DNA of 64,000 nt from Leptoclinus maculatus (Eukaryota > Chordata > Actinopteri > Perciformes > Stichaeidae), in assembly GCA_032191485.1 (NCBI GenBank), contig JAVDOI010000008.1, positions 23,681,049-23,745,048 of the forward strand. The letters run 5' to 3'. The position numbers and the translations under genes are program-made. Below are positions 31,327 to 43,995 of the stretch, one piece after another. Below the pieces are notes generated by a model. The model ran no database searches and was not told where the DNA came from. It saw only the letters and a list, made by a program, of their open reading frames with translations. Every line of letters begins with the position of its first letter. Position 1 is the stretch's first letter.

Positions 31327-33388
31327 TCTGTGCATACAACAGATTGGTGCATTTTCCACTCCTATTCTTCTAGTGTTGATGTGGTGATGATATCTTTTGG
31401 GCAACCCACAAGTTTCTTTCTGCTCACGTTACCGCCACAGATTTGCTTGACCTGTGTTGTGCATCAACAAAGACAATTGGCTCAGTAACTCAGAAGCCAG
31501 GAAAGACTAACAATATATTATAAATTGTAATCATGATAAGTGATTCTTCTTCTTCTTCTTTCAATGACCTGTTGTGCAATAACTTTTCCCATTCCATGAC
31601 ATCGTGAAGAATTAGTTTGGCACTTATTTAAATTATTATGACTTAACTTATTTGCTGGTGGCGCTGTACTCCAACACACTTACGTTATTTAACACCACAA
31701 GCAATACAAGCAACAAAATGGCCAAGCGCGGCCGTACATTGTTGGCGAAGTTTCCATTAAAGTCTTCGCACAAGCGCTCGTTGGCCTAGTAATGGCGTGA
31801 AATAGCACTGGGAACAGGCTAACTGCATTTATTATTTTGACGGAATGGAACAGGGTAAAACAAAAATACTGGATTGGTTGACATGACCAGCTCAGCTTTG
31901 ATTTGTAGTGAGTCACACAGGGCAAGTGTCCAGGGTCAGTTAGTGTGTAGCTTCATATGTCACCGGCTTCAACTGAAAAGGACTTGTAGACTGTTGCTGC
32001 GTCGCTCATCAGGAACCAAATCACATTCCAACAGTTGGACTTAACAATGACTAAACATATCATTTAATCAACTGATATTTTGGCAAAACCTGGAAAAATA
32101 ATCGGAAAAGTGTAAAAATAAGGGCCAATTTGAAAATAACAAAATATATGGTGAATCTTTTATATCAAACCATTATGATTAATTGCATGGTTTCCATATA
32201 AGTGACATATTTAACAAATGGAAGGCTATTATTCGATCCTCTCGGGAAGAGGAGGCAGCATTAACAGTTGGCGCAGAGCTGCTGAAAAGTATTATTTGAC
32301 AGTAACCACATAGGTTTAATATAACTCACCGTGGGTGTATGATTACACTGATATGCACTATATTCCTGCTCCCAAGCTTAGAGGAGACTGGTTTCAGTGT
32401 GGCTCTCCTGTAATAAGTGCATTGGAGATGGAGCTTCTTAATATAACCCAAGCTTGGATTGCTGCATTCTGCTTTAGCCCTGAGCGAGAGAACTTTATGT
32501 TTGTCAGGAAAGTGTGAGACGCCCAGTGAGACCTGGTGTCCACCCACCAGTGACGACTACTTGCTTCCGCCAGGGAGGGGGCCATTCAAGTTAGAGGCTC
32601 ACACTCGGATCACACTTGAGTTGCATACAAATTGGCTTCAGACTTGATGTCTGTTTTAGGAGATAGGGATTGCCAAGCTCAGCCTCCGTGTTACCCAAGC
32701 ACAGGGTTCAGACTGTGGGCAGCACTGCATTATCTGGAGGCATTAACCTATGGGGCTGTGCTGGGACTGGAAGCTGCACTGTTTACACACATGCTGGGTT
32801 CAATTGAGGTTTTCTTTTACCATAGTTTTCCTTATCTAATTCTTATAAACTGATGGTCACCTCAGTGTAAGCTTTCCATATGGATTATTTTATCGGTGGG
32901 TTGGGAAAAAATGGAAGCAAAGCAACTTCACACTTAATCCAGTCTTGTGCTATAGCCAGAATATCGTAACAATAACCAGGGAGTGGGCCAGATCAGTCTA
33001 TTCACAGTGTGGGGTGAAGATAAGGTGATCTGCACTGAATTGCACTGTCTCTTACCATACACTGTAATATAATAATTCATCCTCAATATCAAGATCAAGT
33101 TCAGTTGTATGTTGTAGTTGCATCATCTCTGGTGGGAAGTTTTACCAATACTTGTCAACTTCTCTGTAATATTAGTACTGCAAATGTGGTTTACTTAAAA
33201 AGTAATCCAATCAAATTTAAGAAAAAAAGGCCACTAAAGACACAGTGAAAAAACTCTTAATAATTTTATATTTACATTTCATCTAGTCTGACTTGTTTTG
33301 GTTATGTATTGGATACAAGACAATGCAAGACTGTTTGACTTCATTCAAGTAAATCTCACTTGCCTTGTCTTAATGAGCAACTTCATCT
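31327..33388. other. Intergenic stretch, nothing recognised
   Basis: Includes a short (TTC)n near 31541-31560. Open frames are short, overlap on both strands and lack domains. The block at 32230-32720 is less AT-rich and might be regulatory, but no motif decides it. Confidence 0.4.
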
Positions 33389-33928
33389 GATTTGGGCGTG
33401 TGGTCCATTAAGGGTGCTGGGGCTCTGCCCCTCCTCCAATTCAAAAATAATATTTGATACATAGATACAGATTGAATGACAAATCCTTTTTGTGTAAAAA
33501 TGTCAGTTGTTTGTCTCACATGATTAATAGATTATTACAGAAACGTGCAACGACTAATGTCTGTGTGCTAAAGGGCCTACTTTGTGTGTAATGTGTTTAT
33601 ATATTCCTGATGCCCAATGATTGGTTGACACCACATGCTGAAAATAACTGGAACTTAATTTCATTTTATCTGTATTTTACAGATTTCTCTAAGCAATTCT
33701 GAGACCCCTAACACTAATATAGATAAACAATTTGCTGAAAATAGTACTGGGACATAAGATTCTAGGATTGTCTATAATAATAACCTACATATTTGTGAAT
33801 TCGGGTGCATTTTATGAACGTAAATATGCGCTTATTGTCTACTGACTGTCCCTGGGGTCCTCCGTGCCGCTGACACCGCCGATGAGGCACAGAGATGAGA
33901 GCAGGTGTCAGATCCGTGTCACGCCACT
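33389..33928. mobile_element. Decayed hAT copy, possibly same family as 3064-4089
   Basis: The left part 'gtgtggtccattaagggtgc' followed by tggggctctgcccctcctcc resembles the terminal region of the element at 3064 (ctggtccatagagggcgcta). The right end 'gtgtcacgccactg' could be the opposite terminus. No convincing 8-bp duplication is left and the interior does not obviously match. Confidence 0.35.
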
Positions 33929-34229
33929 GTATTTGGGGTGGATGTTTAGTAAGATAGCGGAAACATTTCTGTTACAGGACCTCCACTATGCCTTAACACT
34001 TATTTTAGCTCTGGCGTTTCAAGAATCTGGAGCCTTTTGGGGCCCCCGAGGGTCTGGGGCAGTTGCACATTTTGCCACGATTGGTAATCCGACCTTGAAT
34101 AGAAGATTGTAATCTTTTTCATTTCAAAGTCTTAATGTTCTTAATGTTGGCATATTAATAGTGAATAGGGTTTGTTAGTCATAGTTTTTTGAGAGTTAAT
34201 TCCAATTTAATTTTAAAATTCAATCAAGG

Positions 34230-34658
34230 AGGGATGCGGAACATCCTGTAAAAGACACATGCTTGACCCGCTCATGTAGAAAATAAATGAGCCTACCAGA
34301 TAAAACGGGCATTTTCCAAACACCTCCTCCAGCGTTGACAGCGAGGTTCGATGCAGCCAAGAAGGAGACAGCTAACTGTAGCACAGGCCAGGCAGACCAC
34401 TCAGATCTGTCTGAGGAGCCCCTCGGCAGAGACGCCTTCTCTTTGCTCCCCGTGGGACCTGACTGTCTGGACAGATGAACGACGCTGTGAGCGCCCATCC
34501 TCCCGCCAAACTATACTTTCAGAGCAGAGACAAAGGGGAGCCCTCTGAGGACGGAGAGAACTCTTCATTAGCTTGTGTTTGCATGGATAACTCGCTCTCT
34601 GTGTTGTCTTTTATTTGGTGTCCTCTCTCCGTCCCCGATGAGACTGGTTAACTGCGAG
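34230..34658 (+). other. Possible 5' exon of an unidentified gene
   Basis: A balanced-composition block ends in 'atgagactggttaactgcga' g followed by the donor gtaagt at 34659. It could be a first exon with a short coding start (MRLVNCE) before a consensus splice donor. No matching downstream exon was established: a candidate acceptor at about 35932 (caaacag) would add only about a dozen codons. I do not recognise the peptide. The call is speculative. Confidence 0.25.
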
Positions 34659-34659
34659 G

Positions 34660-35385
34660 TAAGTCATTTTTCACTATTATTCTGAAACACAGGAACTAAT
34701 GGAACATATTAAAGCAAAAGGGGAACATATTGTCGAAGGACTTAGTGGAAAAAAATTACAGTACAGAGATGTTGTTTATTCACTAAATTAATGTGAATTG
34801 CTGTCTAGTGTAACAGTCTTTACCTCCAGAAAACTTTTACCCACTGAAACAGAGCTGTGATTTATCTGCATATAACCTTAAATGGAGTCTCCCATTTAAC
34901 AAAAAAATCACGCTGATAAGGAACCTACAGCAACTGCACCAAAGCCTTGACAGCCCCCCCCCCAAAAAAAAAACTGAAATAATGAAAGGCACAACTGATT
35001 CTGACCCTTATCTCATAGTCCCAACCTTATAATTCCTCCTGTACAGAGTACACATACAACAAATGGCTTCCACATTGTGCTTGTCTTTGCATATTCACTA
35101 TGCTCGTTCTGTTCACATATATATACTTTGCCTTGTAGAGAATTGCTTCCATTGCTCATCAAAAACTGCAGCATGCCTGCTGTCTAGTTTCAATTCAGTA
35201 TACATAAAAAACCGCACAGACACCTGCCCTGGGCCGTGGCTACATCAATAAGATTAATCAAACTCTAAGCCAGTCAGAATAACACTGCTATTTTATAATC
35301 TTCAAGTGTGGCGTTGGCCTATAGCTTACGTTGGCCATCTGTGTGGTAACTGTACCACTAACTGGGCCTGTGTGGTCCGCGTATG
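34660..35385. other. Intergenic or intronic stretch, nothing recognised
   Basis: AT-rich DNA with a C/A homopolymer junction at about 34956-34974. No gene is supported. Confidence 0.4.
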
Positions 35386-35848
35386 TTTTCATAGTTTGTT
35401 TATTGGAAAAAGTGGCAGAAACGATAAAACAACTTGTATTTTTGTTTCTTCCTCGTCGCCACGAGGGGACTACTTGGCCAGGAAGAGAGTTCCGGGAGAA
35501 AGACCCTCATTCAGTAGCTTTGTAGCAACTGGAATTCAGCCAGAACAAACCCCAGCTCTGGGGGTCTGATCCCGGGGGACTTCCCCGACTCCCTACCGGA
35601 GCAGCAAATGTTCTGTTGCAGCTGTTACACAGGTTAGAACCAGCGTTCCACCAGCCGCTGTGACTCCAGGCGCTGGGGTTTGTGCTTGCTGAATGCTAGT
35701 TGCTACAGCTAACTGCTAACTGAAGGTCCAGCCTCCGGAGCTGCTGCCCACTGTTCTCCTTGGAACGTGGTGTCCTGGCGGCAGCGATGACAAAACTAAT
35801 ATACAAGTTGTTTTATAATTTCTGCCCAAGAAAATGGTAGTCTATGAT
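35386..35848. mobile_element. Non-autonomous element with about 60-bp terminal inverted repeats
   Basis: The left 'cagaaacgataaaacaactt' gtat (about 35411-35434) and the right atac 'aagttgttttataatttctg' (about 35802-35825) are inverted copies. Weaker pairing extends outward (tcatagtttg near 35388 and agtctatga near 35847) and inward (cgtcgcc and ggcggcagcgatg). The GC-rich interior has no coding sequence. Family and target duplication are not determined. Confidence 0.6.
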
Positions 35849-38800
35849 TTGGTCTGTATTCATAAACTTACCGAAGTGAAAATTAAGAGCTTAACAGTGA
35901 AATGAATGCTACTTTCCCCCTGTGTCAAACAGCTCTGGAGGATAGACGACTCACCGCCTCCAAAAAGCTGAAGTAGAGAAGCAGCAAGTGGAGAAAACTT
36001 GGAGTCGGAGTCTGCACTTGGACTCTTTTTCTCTAACCTTCAACGCATACATGAGCGTGCAAACTCATACGCGCACACATGCAGACACAAACACAGGTAT
36101 ACGCACACACAATGAACACACACACACAGCCTTACCCAACTCCACTCTGCTCATGTGTGAAATGAGCAAGGGTCTTATCTCTTGGAAACACACCACTGAG
36201 CCAGAGGAGAAGTAGAAAGAGGGAGACACACAGCGGGAGAGGAGGGAGGAGAAAAAGGAGGAGGTGGAGAGGGGGGGAGATTGAGAGAGAGAGAGGGAGG
36301 CGTCACGTGGTGTGCATGCTGATGACTGTGGACTTCTGCAGCAGACTCTGGAGGTCTGAGGCTGAGCCATTATCAACCTTCTGCTCCTCTATTAGCCTGC
36401 ACCTCTTTACTGACCTCAACAAGCATAGCACCACACCCTCCTCACACACACACACACACACACACACAAAAACTCTCTCTCATAACTCCATGCTGTGTGT
36501 GTCGACAGTCATTTTTAAATGACTGTTGCATTCTTCTTTTAAACTCAGTTTAATAATATACAAGTGAACTGCACGTATAAAACAGAGCCATAGGTCAGAC
36601 ATACAGCTGAGATCTGTGAGACTCAAATCAGGGAACTCTCTTAAGCCCTCCTGTACGACTGGTAGTTTCCAAGGTAAGGTGGAAGCTGTGTGCTGGATCA
36701 TTATCTAGTGACAGACTGGTTGTTGACTACAGATTGGATCATGAGCATACAGATTTGTGAGCCAGCCACTTCCCCTCACATGTTTCTTTCTCCCTCACTC
36801 AGGTGTCAGCTGTGTACCTCCACCATAACGAGATCCAGAATAGTCCAGTTTTTCTTCCATCACACTTCTTTCTACCGCACATACTCAAAGAGCTTTGTCT
36901 TGCACCTGGAAATGGTGTGTGTTTCCCCCAGCTGTGCTAAGTGCCACCGACTTTAAACGCATTCTGTTAACTTTCTGTTGACTCAAAGAAAAATCCACAA
37001 TTGAAATCGGTTAAACAGACTTTAAAAAGACAGTAGACACCCCACTGAGGGACGTAATGAGGAGAATTAATTAAGGCGGCATGGGAGAGAGGGAATAAGA
37101 TGTCGCACTGAAGAATCTGGAGGGGAACTGCTAAGTGAGCTCAGTACGACTTCAAGATTGAAACGACGAAATATAGCAGTTTTTAAATGATTTAGCTTTA
37201 TCACAGAACCTCTTTGTATTATACCTTCGCTCTAGATTGTTAGATTGATAGTCAAGACATTTCACATGACATAGTATATGATGGAGAAGCCGTCCTTAAA
37301 GTGAAACAACACGTTAGAGCATCTTTAACTTCTGTGCTGTGAAGTGTTTCACAGCGAACGGAATATTTGAGCGATACAGAGGGATGTAAATGTAATCCTT
37401 GGCGTTCGATTGGGCCGATATAAAGAGGTAGGCTCTGAGTTTTGCACGATACAGAGCTACAGAGGACTGCTCCACACACCCACCTCGCTCACCTTTTCTA
37501 AGATCAGGAGGAAGAGAAGATGAAAGGGAAACTTTGCAGATTTTTTTACCCGCTCTGTGTCACTGCAGCGCACACAGTATGAATGCCACCAAAGCTCATT
37601 CAACCGCCACCAAAACTCTGCCAGTCTTTTTGCCATTGTTTCGTTTCATCCAGTAAAAGTTCCTCTGCATGTGCTCCCCATGCTACAGTGACACAGAGCT
37701 GGTTGTAAATGGGCAAAGTCTCCCTTGAATGAATTACACCTCAGCCACATTGTTTTTAGAAATGACAACAACGTTTTTGCCCGTTAATATCCAAACACAC
37801 ATCTCTTCCTGTCTCTCTCCATATCGCTCTGTTAGCTACTACGAACCACAAATGGTTAAGTGCAGTTTTATGGGAAAGGGAAATCGGTGATAGTCGATCA
37901 AAGTCTAATTTGATTGGATCATTTCTTTTAAAAGCCCCAGAGTGCAGAATGAGTCATCAAACATTTGAAACTGTTTTACAGAAGAGAAAATACAGGGAGT
38001 TGATGTAGACATATTCTTACATATATTTGGCATACAAGAGATACATGAACAGGGTTAAAACTGTGAAAATGTATATTTCATTTCACTGGGTCACTGAAAA
38101 AATAATCCATAGCTAAATACATCAATTCATTGTGTTTAGAGGTATTATGAAAGTGATTTGAGTGCTTTCAGTATTTTAAAGGTACTGAATGCTGGCTTTG
38201 TTCCATGTGCTGTGTTCATCAGATGAGGCCTGAGAATGCACCTACAGGTGGATCAGTGATATTTCTAAAGAAAGACAATCCTCCTTTTGATCCATGATCG
38301 ACAGCGATTACAGTCAATGTGCTGGTCTGATTCAGGAGCATGTTAAGAAGAGAATGCACTCTCGTTTGCCAATAATAGATGCTTCAATTGATCCCCGCTT
38401 TGTCCCTTCCTTCTCACGGGATTGTTGTCTGTCTCTACATGATTGCTGCTGAAGACTGGCTGCCTTCTGCAGGCCCCTTACTCCACCCGGTGGTAAATGA
38501 GAGGCATTGTAGGTTCAACATGAGAGTAACTGCACTGCTTTGTGCAAAACTAACATTAATAGAAGGCTAAAGGGAAACCCGGAAAACATTTATGAAACAT
38601 ACTGAAAGCAGAGGCATCCACACAGCTCACAGCTCACTGAATAGTTGTGTGGGTGTGAAAAGAGTGTGATTCATATGCTGCAGCCTTCAGTCATCAGTCT
38701 CATTGCTATGGGAGCTTGTGTAAAAAATAAGCAAGGATATGCATCATGAGGACCAGTTTAACAATCTTCATCAACATAGTTACGTGGTCGTTTTAATAAC

Positions 38801-39840
38801 TACAGCTTTTTGAAAATAATTTCCAGAATTCATGAAGACTCTTTTTGATATCCATATTTCAGAAAAAAAAATGGTTGATACTGTAACTCTGTGATACAAA
38901 TGTAATTGAGTAATTAACTGGGGCTACATTACACTTTCTCTTTAATCTGTCAGCCATGATAGGAAACACAGATTATATGAACTCAGCCAGTTGTATCATA
39001 TTTACTGAAAGGTAGTCAGTAGATATAAAAACTGGAAATGTCCAGCCCACCTTTGTCTGTCTAGCCATGTGATTGGACTGAAGTGATAACATAGGGTTAG
39101 CTGGCTGGACCATAGCAGCAAGTACTGAAAACTGTCAAGTGCCAATAGCTGGCACTGAATGTTTGGTCATATTCTTAGCTGAGTTTACAAATTTTTGATG
39201 AGAACATTTTTGACTGTATTTTATTAAATTTAAAGTTATATGTGCATCCACTTCATGTTTAGATAAAATCAAACAACGATATTAATAAGAAGCATTGCTT
39301 TGTAACAGAACTCTAATATTGTAGTGTATCAACCCTTGTATTGAAAAGTAATACCCCACTTTATAGGAAAAGTTATAGGTCTGACACATTGGGACTCATG
39401 GAGGAGTGTTGTCTTGTTCTTACCCTAAATTTCCCACATTGCTCATACGAGTTTTCCAAATCTGATTCAACCACACCTTGTAACTGCACAAACTGTAAAT
39501 CAAACTACAACAAGACTACTTGTTCATTAGCTGGTGAGTGTTTCTGAGATTCATAATGCAGATATCCTGCCATTCACCATTACCATGCCAATAATATCGA
39601 AAGAAAAGGAGTAAAAGTTGTTGACACATTAAATCAGCAAACATAATTTGCATCACACGCGGTGAATCAGATATTTAAGGCAGGGTGGTAATGTTTAGAA
39701 GCCAGCAAGAGTACGTTAGATTAAAAAAATGATCTAACCTAAAAATCCAGCCTACTGTTGCCAACTCTTTTCCAATGAAAGTAGCTAGCAGCACTTGCTA
39801 CAAAAAGTTCCTCAATCTATCTCTAATTCGAATGTAATTA
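35849..39840. other. Long intergenic stretch with scattered CNE-like blocks
   Basis: No gene is recognised in 4 kb. CA microsatellites lie at about 36050-36130 and 36439-36470. Purine-rich DNA lies at 36210-36300. Blocks at 37030-37110 ('gtaatgaggagaattaatta') and 38220-38520 have low repeat content and might be conserved regulatory DNA. Short open frames are not exon-like. Confidence 0.3.
36439..36470. repeat. (CA)n microsatellite
   Basis: A pure CA dinucleotide run preceded by 'caccctcct'. Confidence 0.9.
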
Positions 39841-39844
39841 TTGC

Positions 39845-40072
39845 AACTGCGGCTTAGTGGTAGAGCAGGGTCGTCCTTCAATCAGAGGATCGGTAGTTCG
39901 ATTCCCGACTCTGCTAGTCCATGTCGATGTGTCCTTGGGCAAAACACTTAAGTTCCATAGCTGTGCCTACAGTGTGTGGATGTTGTATGAATGTTAGGTA
40001 GTCCTGATGGGCAGGTGGCACCTTGCATGGTAGCCCCTACCATCAGTGTGTGAATGGGTGAATGAAAATTTG
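39845..40072 (+). mobile_element. tRNA-derived SINE with intact box A and box B
   Basis: The head reads 'gcggcttagtggtagagcag' (box A, TRGYnnAnnnG-like) and 'cggtagttcgattcccgact' (box B, GGTTCGANNCC-like), about 35 bp apart as in a tRNA. It is followed by the family body 'tgtccttgggcaaaacactt' and 'gtgtgtgaatgggtgaatga'. It is the same family as 6618-6880, but the 3' tail (ggcgctatataag) is missing. It is not a functional tRNA gene because the arms do not form a full cloverleaf and the body continues. Confidence 0.85.
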
Positions 40073-42534
40073 AAATCAAAGAAGATTGCCAACCCTGCCT
40101 TTAATTATATATATTATTTGGATTCATGTAATTTTTATTTGATTTGACTTTGGTGACTATTGTTTAACCCCTGCGGAGAAAGCAGACTATTTATACCTGA
40201 CTAGACTTTGGTGACATCACGTAATTATATCTCAATCCAACTTCAACCTGACTTTTTACATATTCACTCCACCATTTTACTTGAGTGCTCTGCGTGTACA
40301 TGTTATGCAATATATTGGACATTTCAAAACAATGAAACCAATGTCCATGACATGTGCTCTACTGTCTGCTAACAATCCCACGATGCAATGTGTTGCATTT
40401 TATAGATGTGAAAATTACAGTCGTGTGACAGTAAGTGTCCAAAATCTCAATTTACTGCTCAGCCATGAGTTGAACGAGGGAGTGATTTTGGACACAGCTT
40501 AGAGGTCTAATTAGCCTTGCGTGAGGCCATTGCATGGTTCACATACTGTAGTGTATGGTGTGGAGATATTTTATATCTCATGTTAGGATTGATAACATTG
40601 TATGTAATACTATAGCAATTTATTAGCACATATTTCATCTTTGTTGTAAAATTACACACATACACTATTCACAGATGAGTTCTGTGTAACTGGACACACT
40701 TTGTAGGTGATTGAACCAGTGGAGTCAGCTCTTATCTAAATAGGGACCATATGTCCTACATGCCTGTGTTCTGACCATCTCCATATATGGACTTATGTGT
40801 GGCATACCTTTGCCTCAGCATTTCTCCCTGAAAGAATAAATAACTGACCTCCAGGTTCGGACTTAAGTTTAAAGTGGCTAACATACATGTATGGGCATAA
40901 AACTGACACCCCTGTATGTCCCCCCCACACACACACTTCTAGTTGACGGAAGGGTATAAAGGTTTTACGGTTCCTTCAGAAGAGTTGAAGAAATCCGTCA
41001 GTCCAGCAAACTGTGCTTTCCTTCCCATGATTCATGTCCAATAAAGAATTCTGCAAAAATGTATCTTCGACTCCAACCTCATCTGTGACCAGTCTTTTCA
41101 AAGAAAATCAACTCCACAACGGCCTTAGACATCTGTCTTCAGACTTTCTAAGGAAGGGCAAACAAAGCAAACTTTCTAATATAAATCATAATTCATATTT
41201 AATCTTTGTCCAAAATGATAGTTTTCTAGATAATTTTTTTCCTAAATCACCGCCTCCTTTAGAATGACAGACATTTGTGCCTCTGTGGAGAGGTGATACA
41301 GTCCAGACTGCTCTGTGTTGTACGTTCCCACACTCCTTCCGTCATTCAGACCATCAGCCCTTATTATCTCCCAGCGATCAGCCTCTCAAATGAGCGGCAG
41401 AGAGAGAAAAAAGGGCCTGAGGAGACGACGATAACGAGCGATTAGGACCATTAAAACATGACTCAGCTGTTGGAAAAGCTGTCACGTCAACTCTGCGGAA
41501 GTTGAACTTTTCTCACCCAATACAGCAAAGCTGACTGATGCTGCACATTTGAAAATCAAATAGAGGCACGCGGTCAAGTGAGCAGCCTCAGTCAACGATC
41601 AAGATGGAGAGGTAGCGATTAGAGGGCGCAGTGGAAATTTTCAGATATTGCTTTTTGGAGGCAGATATCGAATTAGATGCTTTCAAAGCTGATAACCAAA
41701 GATGTGTGCCTTTACGATAAAGCCAGACACAAGGCAGTAGATGACAGAGTTCTTTCCGCAACATGTTGCGCTTTAACAAAAAAGATTCACATTATGATGA
41801 AGATGCCAAGATGAAATAAACGTGACACACTTCATCGTGTAACATTATCCCTCAATTTAATCAACCAGTAGGGATGGACTGAAAAGGCTGTCAACTGATA
41901 TTCTGTTACATTTGCAGGGGCGTAAATTAAGACATTGCAGGCAGTCTGGTTGTAGTGGGGCCCATGGCGTGGAGGTGGCCCTAGAGAGAGCAGAGCCCGT
42001 CACAATACAGCTGCAGGAAGGAGTCCTAAAACCTGAGCCCTGGAGTCCGGTTCTCTCGTTTTGAAGTCAATAGATTTTTCAAATGGGTTTCTGGTTAGAT
42101 GCCTGAAATAAGGTCTGCGGTTAACACAAGCTAAAGAAATTTTAACATTTTGTTCTACGACCGAACGTGGTGACGTGAAGTCATGTGACCATGGTGTAGT
42201 TTGTTTATAGCAAACGTTAGCTTTATACTTCTGCTGATTGTATTCACGCTTCAAAACTCATACAAGTGGTGTTCATTTGTGAAGATGATCTTGCTGAAAA
42301 AAACTTGTAAATTGCATAAACATTTGTATGCCAGAGATTATTTTCTGCAAAATTCCAAAATACAACATAAAAATCCCATTGGCTTTTTGTGGAGGGAACC
42401 AGTGTGATGCTAACTTCTGGGTGACGAAAACACGTCATCACAGGTCCCTCATGTGCACTAGGACCCATTGTAACTACCATACGTAGCATTATTAATAACA
42501 TAATTAACTAAAAGGTACTAAATGTTGGACTTAC
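40073..42534. other. Intergenic stretch, some possible repeats
   Basis: No gene is recognised. The block at 41900-42200 starts 'caggggcgtaaattaagaca' and includes 'gaagtcatgtgaccatggtg'; it looks like a dispersed repeat. The block at about 41320-41480 is rich in balanced, non-repeat sequence and could be regulatory. Confidence 0.3.
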
Positions 42535-42540
42535 ATTCAT

Positions 42541-42592
42541 CATACATACATACATACATACATACATACATACATACATACATACATACATC
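42541..42592. repeat. (CATA)n microsatellite
   Basis: About a dozen uninterrupted catacata repeats. Confidence 0.95.
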
Positions 42593-42829
42593 ATAAACAA
42601 AACTTCTAATTAATGTTAATGTTTCTCTTTCTCTGTTGGAAGTGAAAATGTGTCAATGTTGTAGCAAGTGCATGAGAGGTTTCTTTCAAAATAACTTCAG
42701 CTGACTGGCAGGTGAAAGTGAACAGTATACTTGTGCATAAAGTGTTACAGAATGAAAAAAGAATAACTAATGTCCCTGGTGATACTGCGCTCACTATCCA
42801 GACATTGCTTGACTACTTCGATGGCGGTA

Positions 42830-43040
42830 AAGCCAAAACTGTTGATGCATTGGGCAATTTTCAACACCCCCTGCAGTGACTTCTGGTCCAGGAACAGGGC
42901 AGTTGACAAAGACTACTGAGATGCAGTTGCCAAGGATGCTCTCAATGTGCAGCGGTGGAAGTTCACCAGATGGATGGACTTTCTCCAGTCTCCTCAGGAA
43001 GAAGGGTGTGCCTTCTTGATCAGGGTTGAAGTGTTGAGGG
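42830..43040 (-). pseudogene. LINE reverse-transcriptase remnant, part 1 (split by LTR element)
   Basis: On the minus strand the sequence reads LNTSTLIKKAH, FFLRRLEK and then NFHRCTLRASL-like sequence, as in the thumb region of fish non-LTR reverse transcriptases. The missing upstream residues (NISKDLSWT) lie at 47485-47525, beyond the Ty3/Gypsy element, so the element was inserted into this relic. The frame is also broken elsewhere. Confidence 0.65.
43036..43040. repeat. 5-bp target duplication (left) of the LTR retrotransposon
   Basis: GAGGG immediately before the 5' LTR is repeated at 47485-47489 just after the 3' LTR. Confidence 0.85.
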
Positions 43041-43523
43041 TGTGAGGATTTATGTCTAACCCTGGTGTGTTTCCCTCAGTAGTGTCCTCCTCCGTGTCCC
43101 ACCCACTGTCGCACCTCTCTCCGTAGGCACAGTTGTGCCTCATCTCCCGTGATCATCTCCAGCTGACATAAATACTCCGGTCATTCTCGTCCCAGCTGTC
43201 AGTCCGTCCGTTTACCTACCTGGTATTCCGACCCGTGAGTTGTCAGTTTTTTCAATCTGTGAAGTTCCGATACTAACTACCCGTTTGTTTTCAACCTACC
43301 TGCCGTCCAGTGTCGAGCCTCGGGTTTTCACCTGTACGAAGAAGCCTTCCAGTTCGTTCCTCGGAGATCAGCTGAGAAGTCTTGGCGATCCTGTGTCGAG
43401 CCTCGGGTATCACACAGTCGATCCAGCCTGCCAGCCGCGGACGCAGCGGAGCCTTTCTGGCTTGGATCTGAGCAGAGCGCGAGGACGCACCTCCGTCTTG
43501 TCGTGATTGTTTCCTGCCGACAG
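43041..43523 (+). repeat. 5' LTR, 3' part deleted
   Basis: The first 280 bp match the 3' LTR closely, including 'tatgtctaaccctggtgtgt' and 'ttccgatactaactacccgt'. It then keeps a segment (about 43292-43435) absent from the 3' LTR. It ends at about 43523, where 'tttcctgccga' runs straight into gag. The AATAAA-containing R/U5 part seen in the 3' LTR is gone. Confidence 0.85.
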
Positions 43524-43995
43524 TTCTAAGATTGCCTATCTGACCGGGTTATTACATGGCCGTGCTCTCGACTGGGCCCAGGCCTGGTTCACCCAGAACC
43601 CGTTGGATACAGTTTATTTTGGACAATACCTGGAGGCGTTTAAGAGAGCTTTCGACCACCCTAGGTGTTCAGCACCTCCTCCGCCTCCGTCAGGGCTCTG
43701 CTAGCGCCGCTGAACATTCTATTGACTTTCGTATCCTGGCCGCAGAGTCCGGTTGGGAGGACAGGGCGCTGAAGGTTTTTTTTCTCAGCAGCCTGTCGGA
43801 GGGATTAAAGGACGAGCTTGCTGTTCTGGAGAAGGCCAAGACCCTGGAGGACCTGATCGCTCTCACCATCCGACTGGATACTCGGGTGCGGGAACGTCGG
43901 AGAGAGCGGAACTACAGGTTCCCGGCACCGGTTCGTCAGCCCGTAACCACTTCCGGTCGCCGGCTTTTTGGACTCCTCCTTGGCCTTCGCTCATA
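43524..43995 (+). pseudogene. Gag capsid remnant
   Basis: Two frames carry the retrotransposon gag capsid fold: KIAYLTGLLHGRALDWAQAW in the first (43524-43665), then after a frameshift DRALKVFFLSSLSEGLKDEL and ALTIRLDTRVRERRRER in the second (about 43660-43960). These correspond to the middle and end of the gag domain of Ty3/Gypsy elements. The N terminus is deleted with the 5' LTR end, and the CCHC zinc knuckle expected after the basic RxRRRER segment is missing. It is not functional. Confidence 0.85.

Noticed and set aside
35930..35990. Second exon following the candidate donor at 34659
   Set aside because: The acceptor-like caaacag has a weak pyrimidine tract and the joined frame stops after about a dozen codons. 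Evidence is insufficient to call a gene.
39845..39915. Functional tRNA gene
   Set aside because: Box A and box B are present, but the sequence does not fold into a complete acceptor stem and continues into a SINE body shared with another locus.
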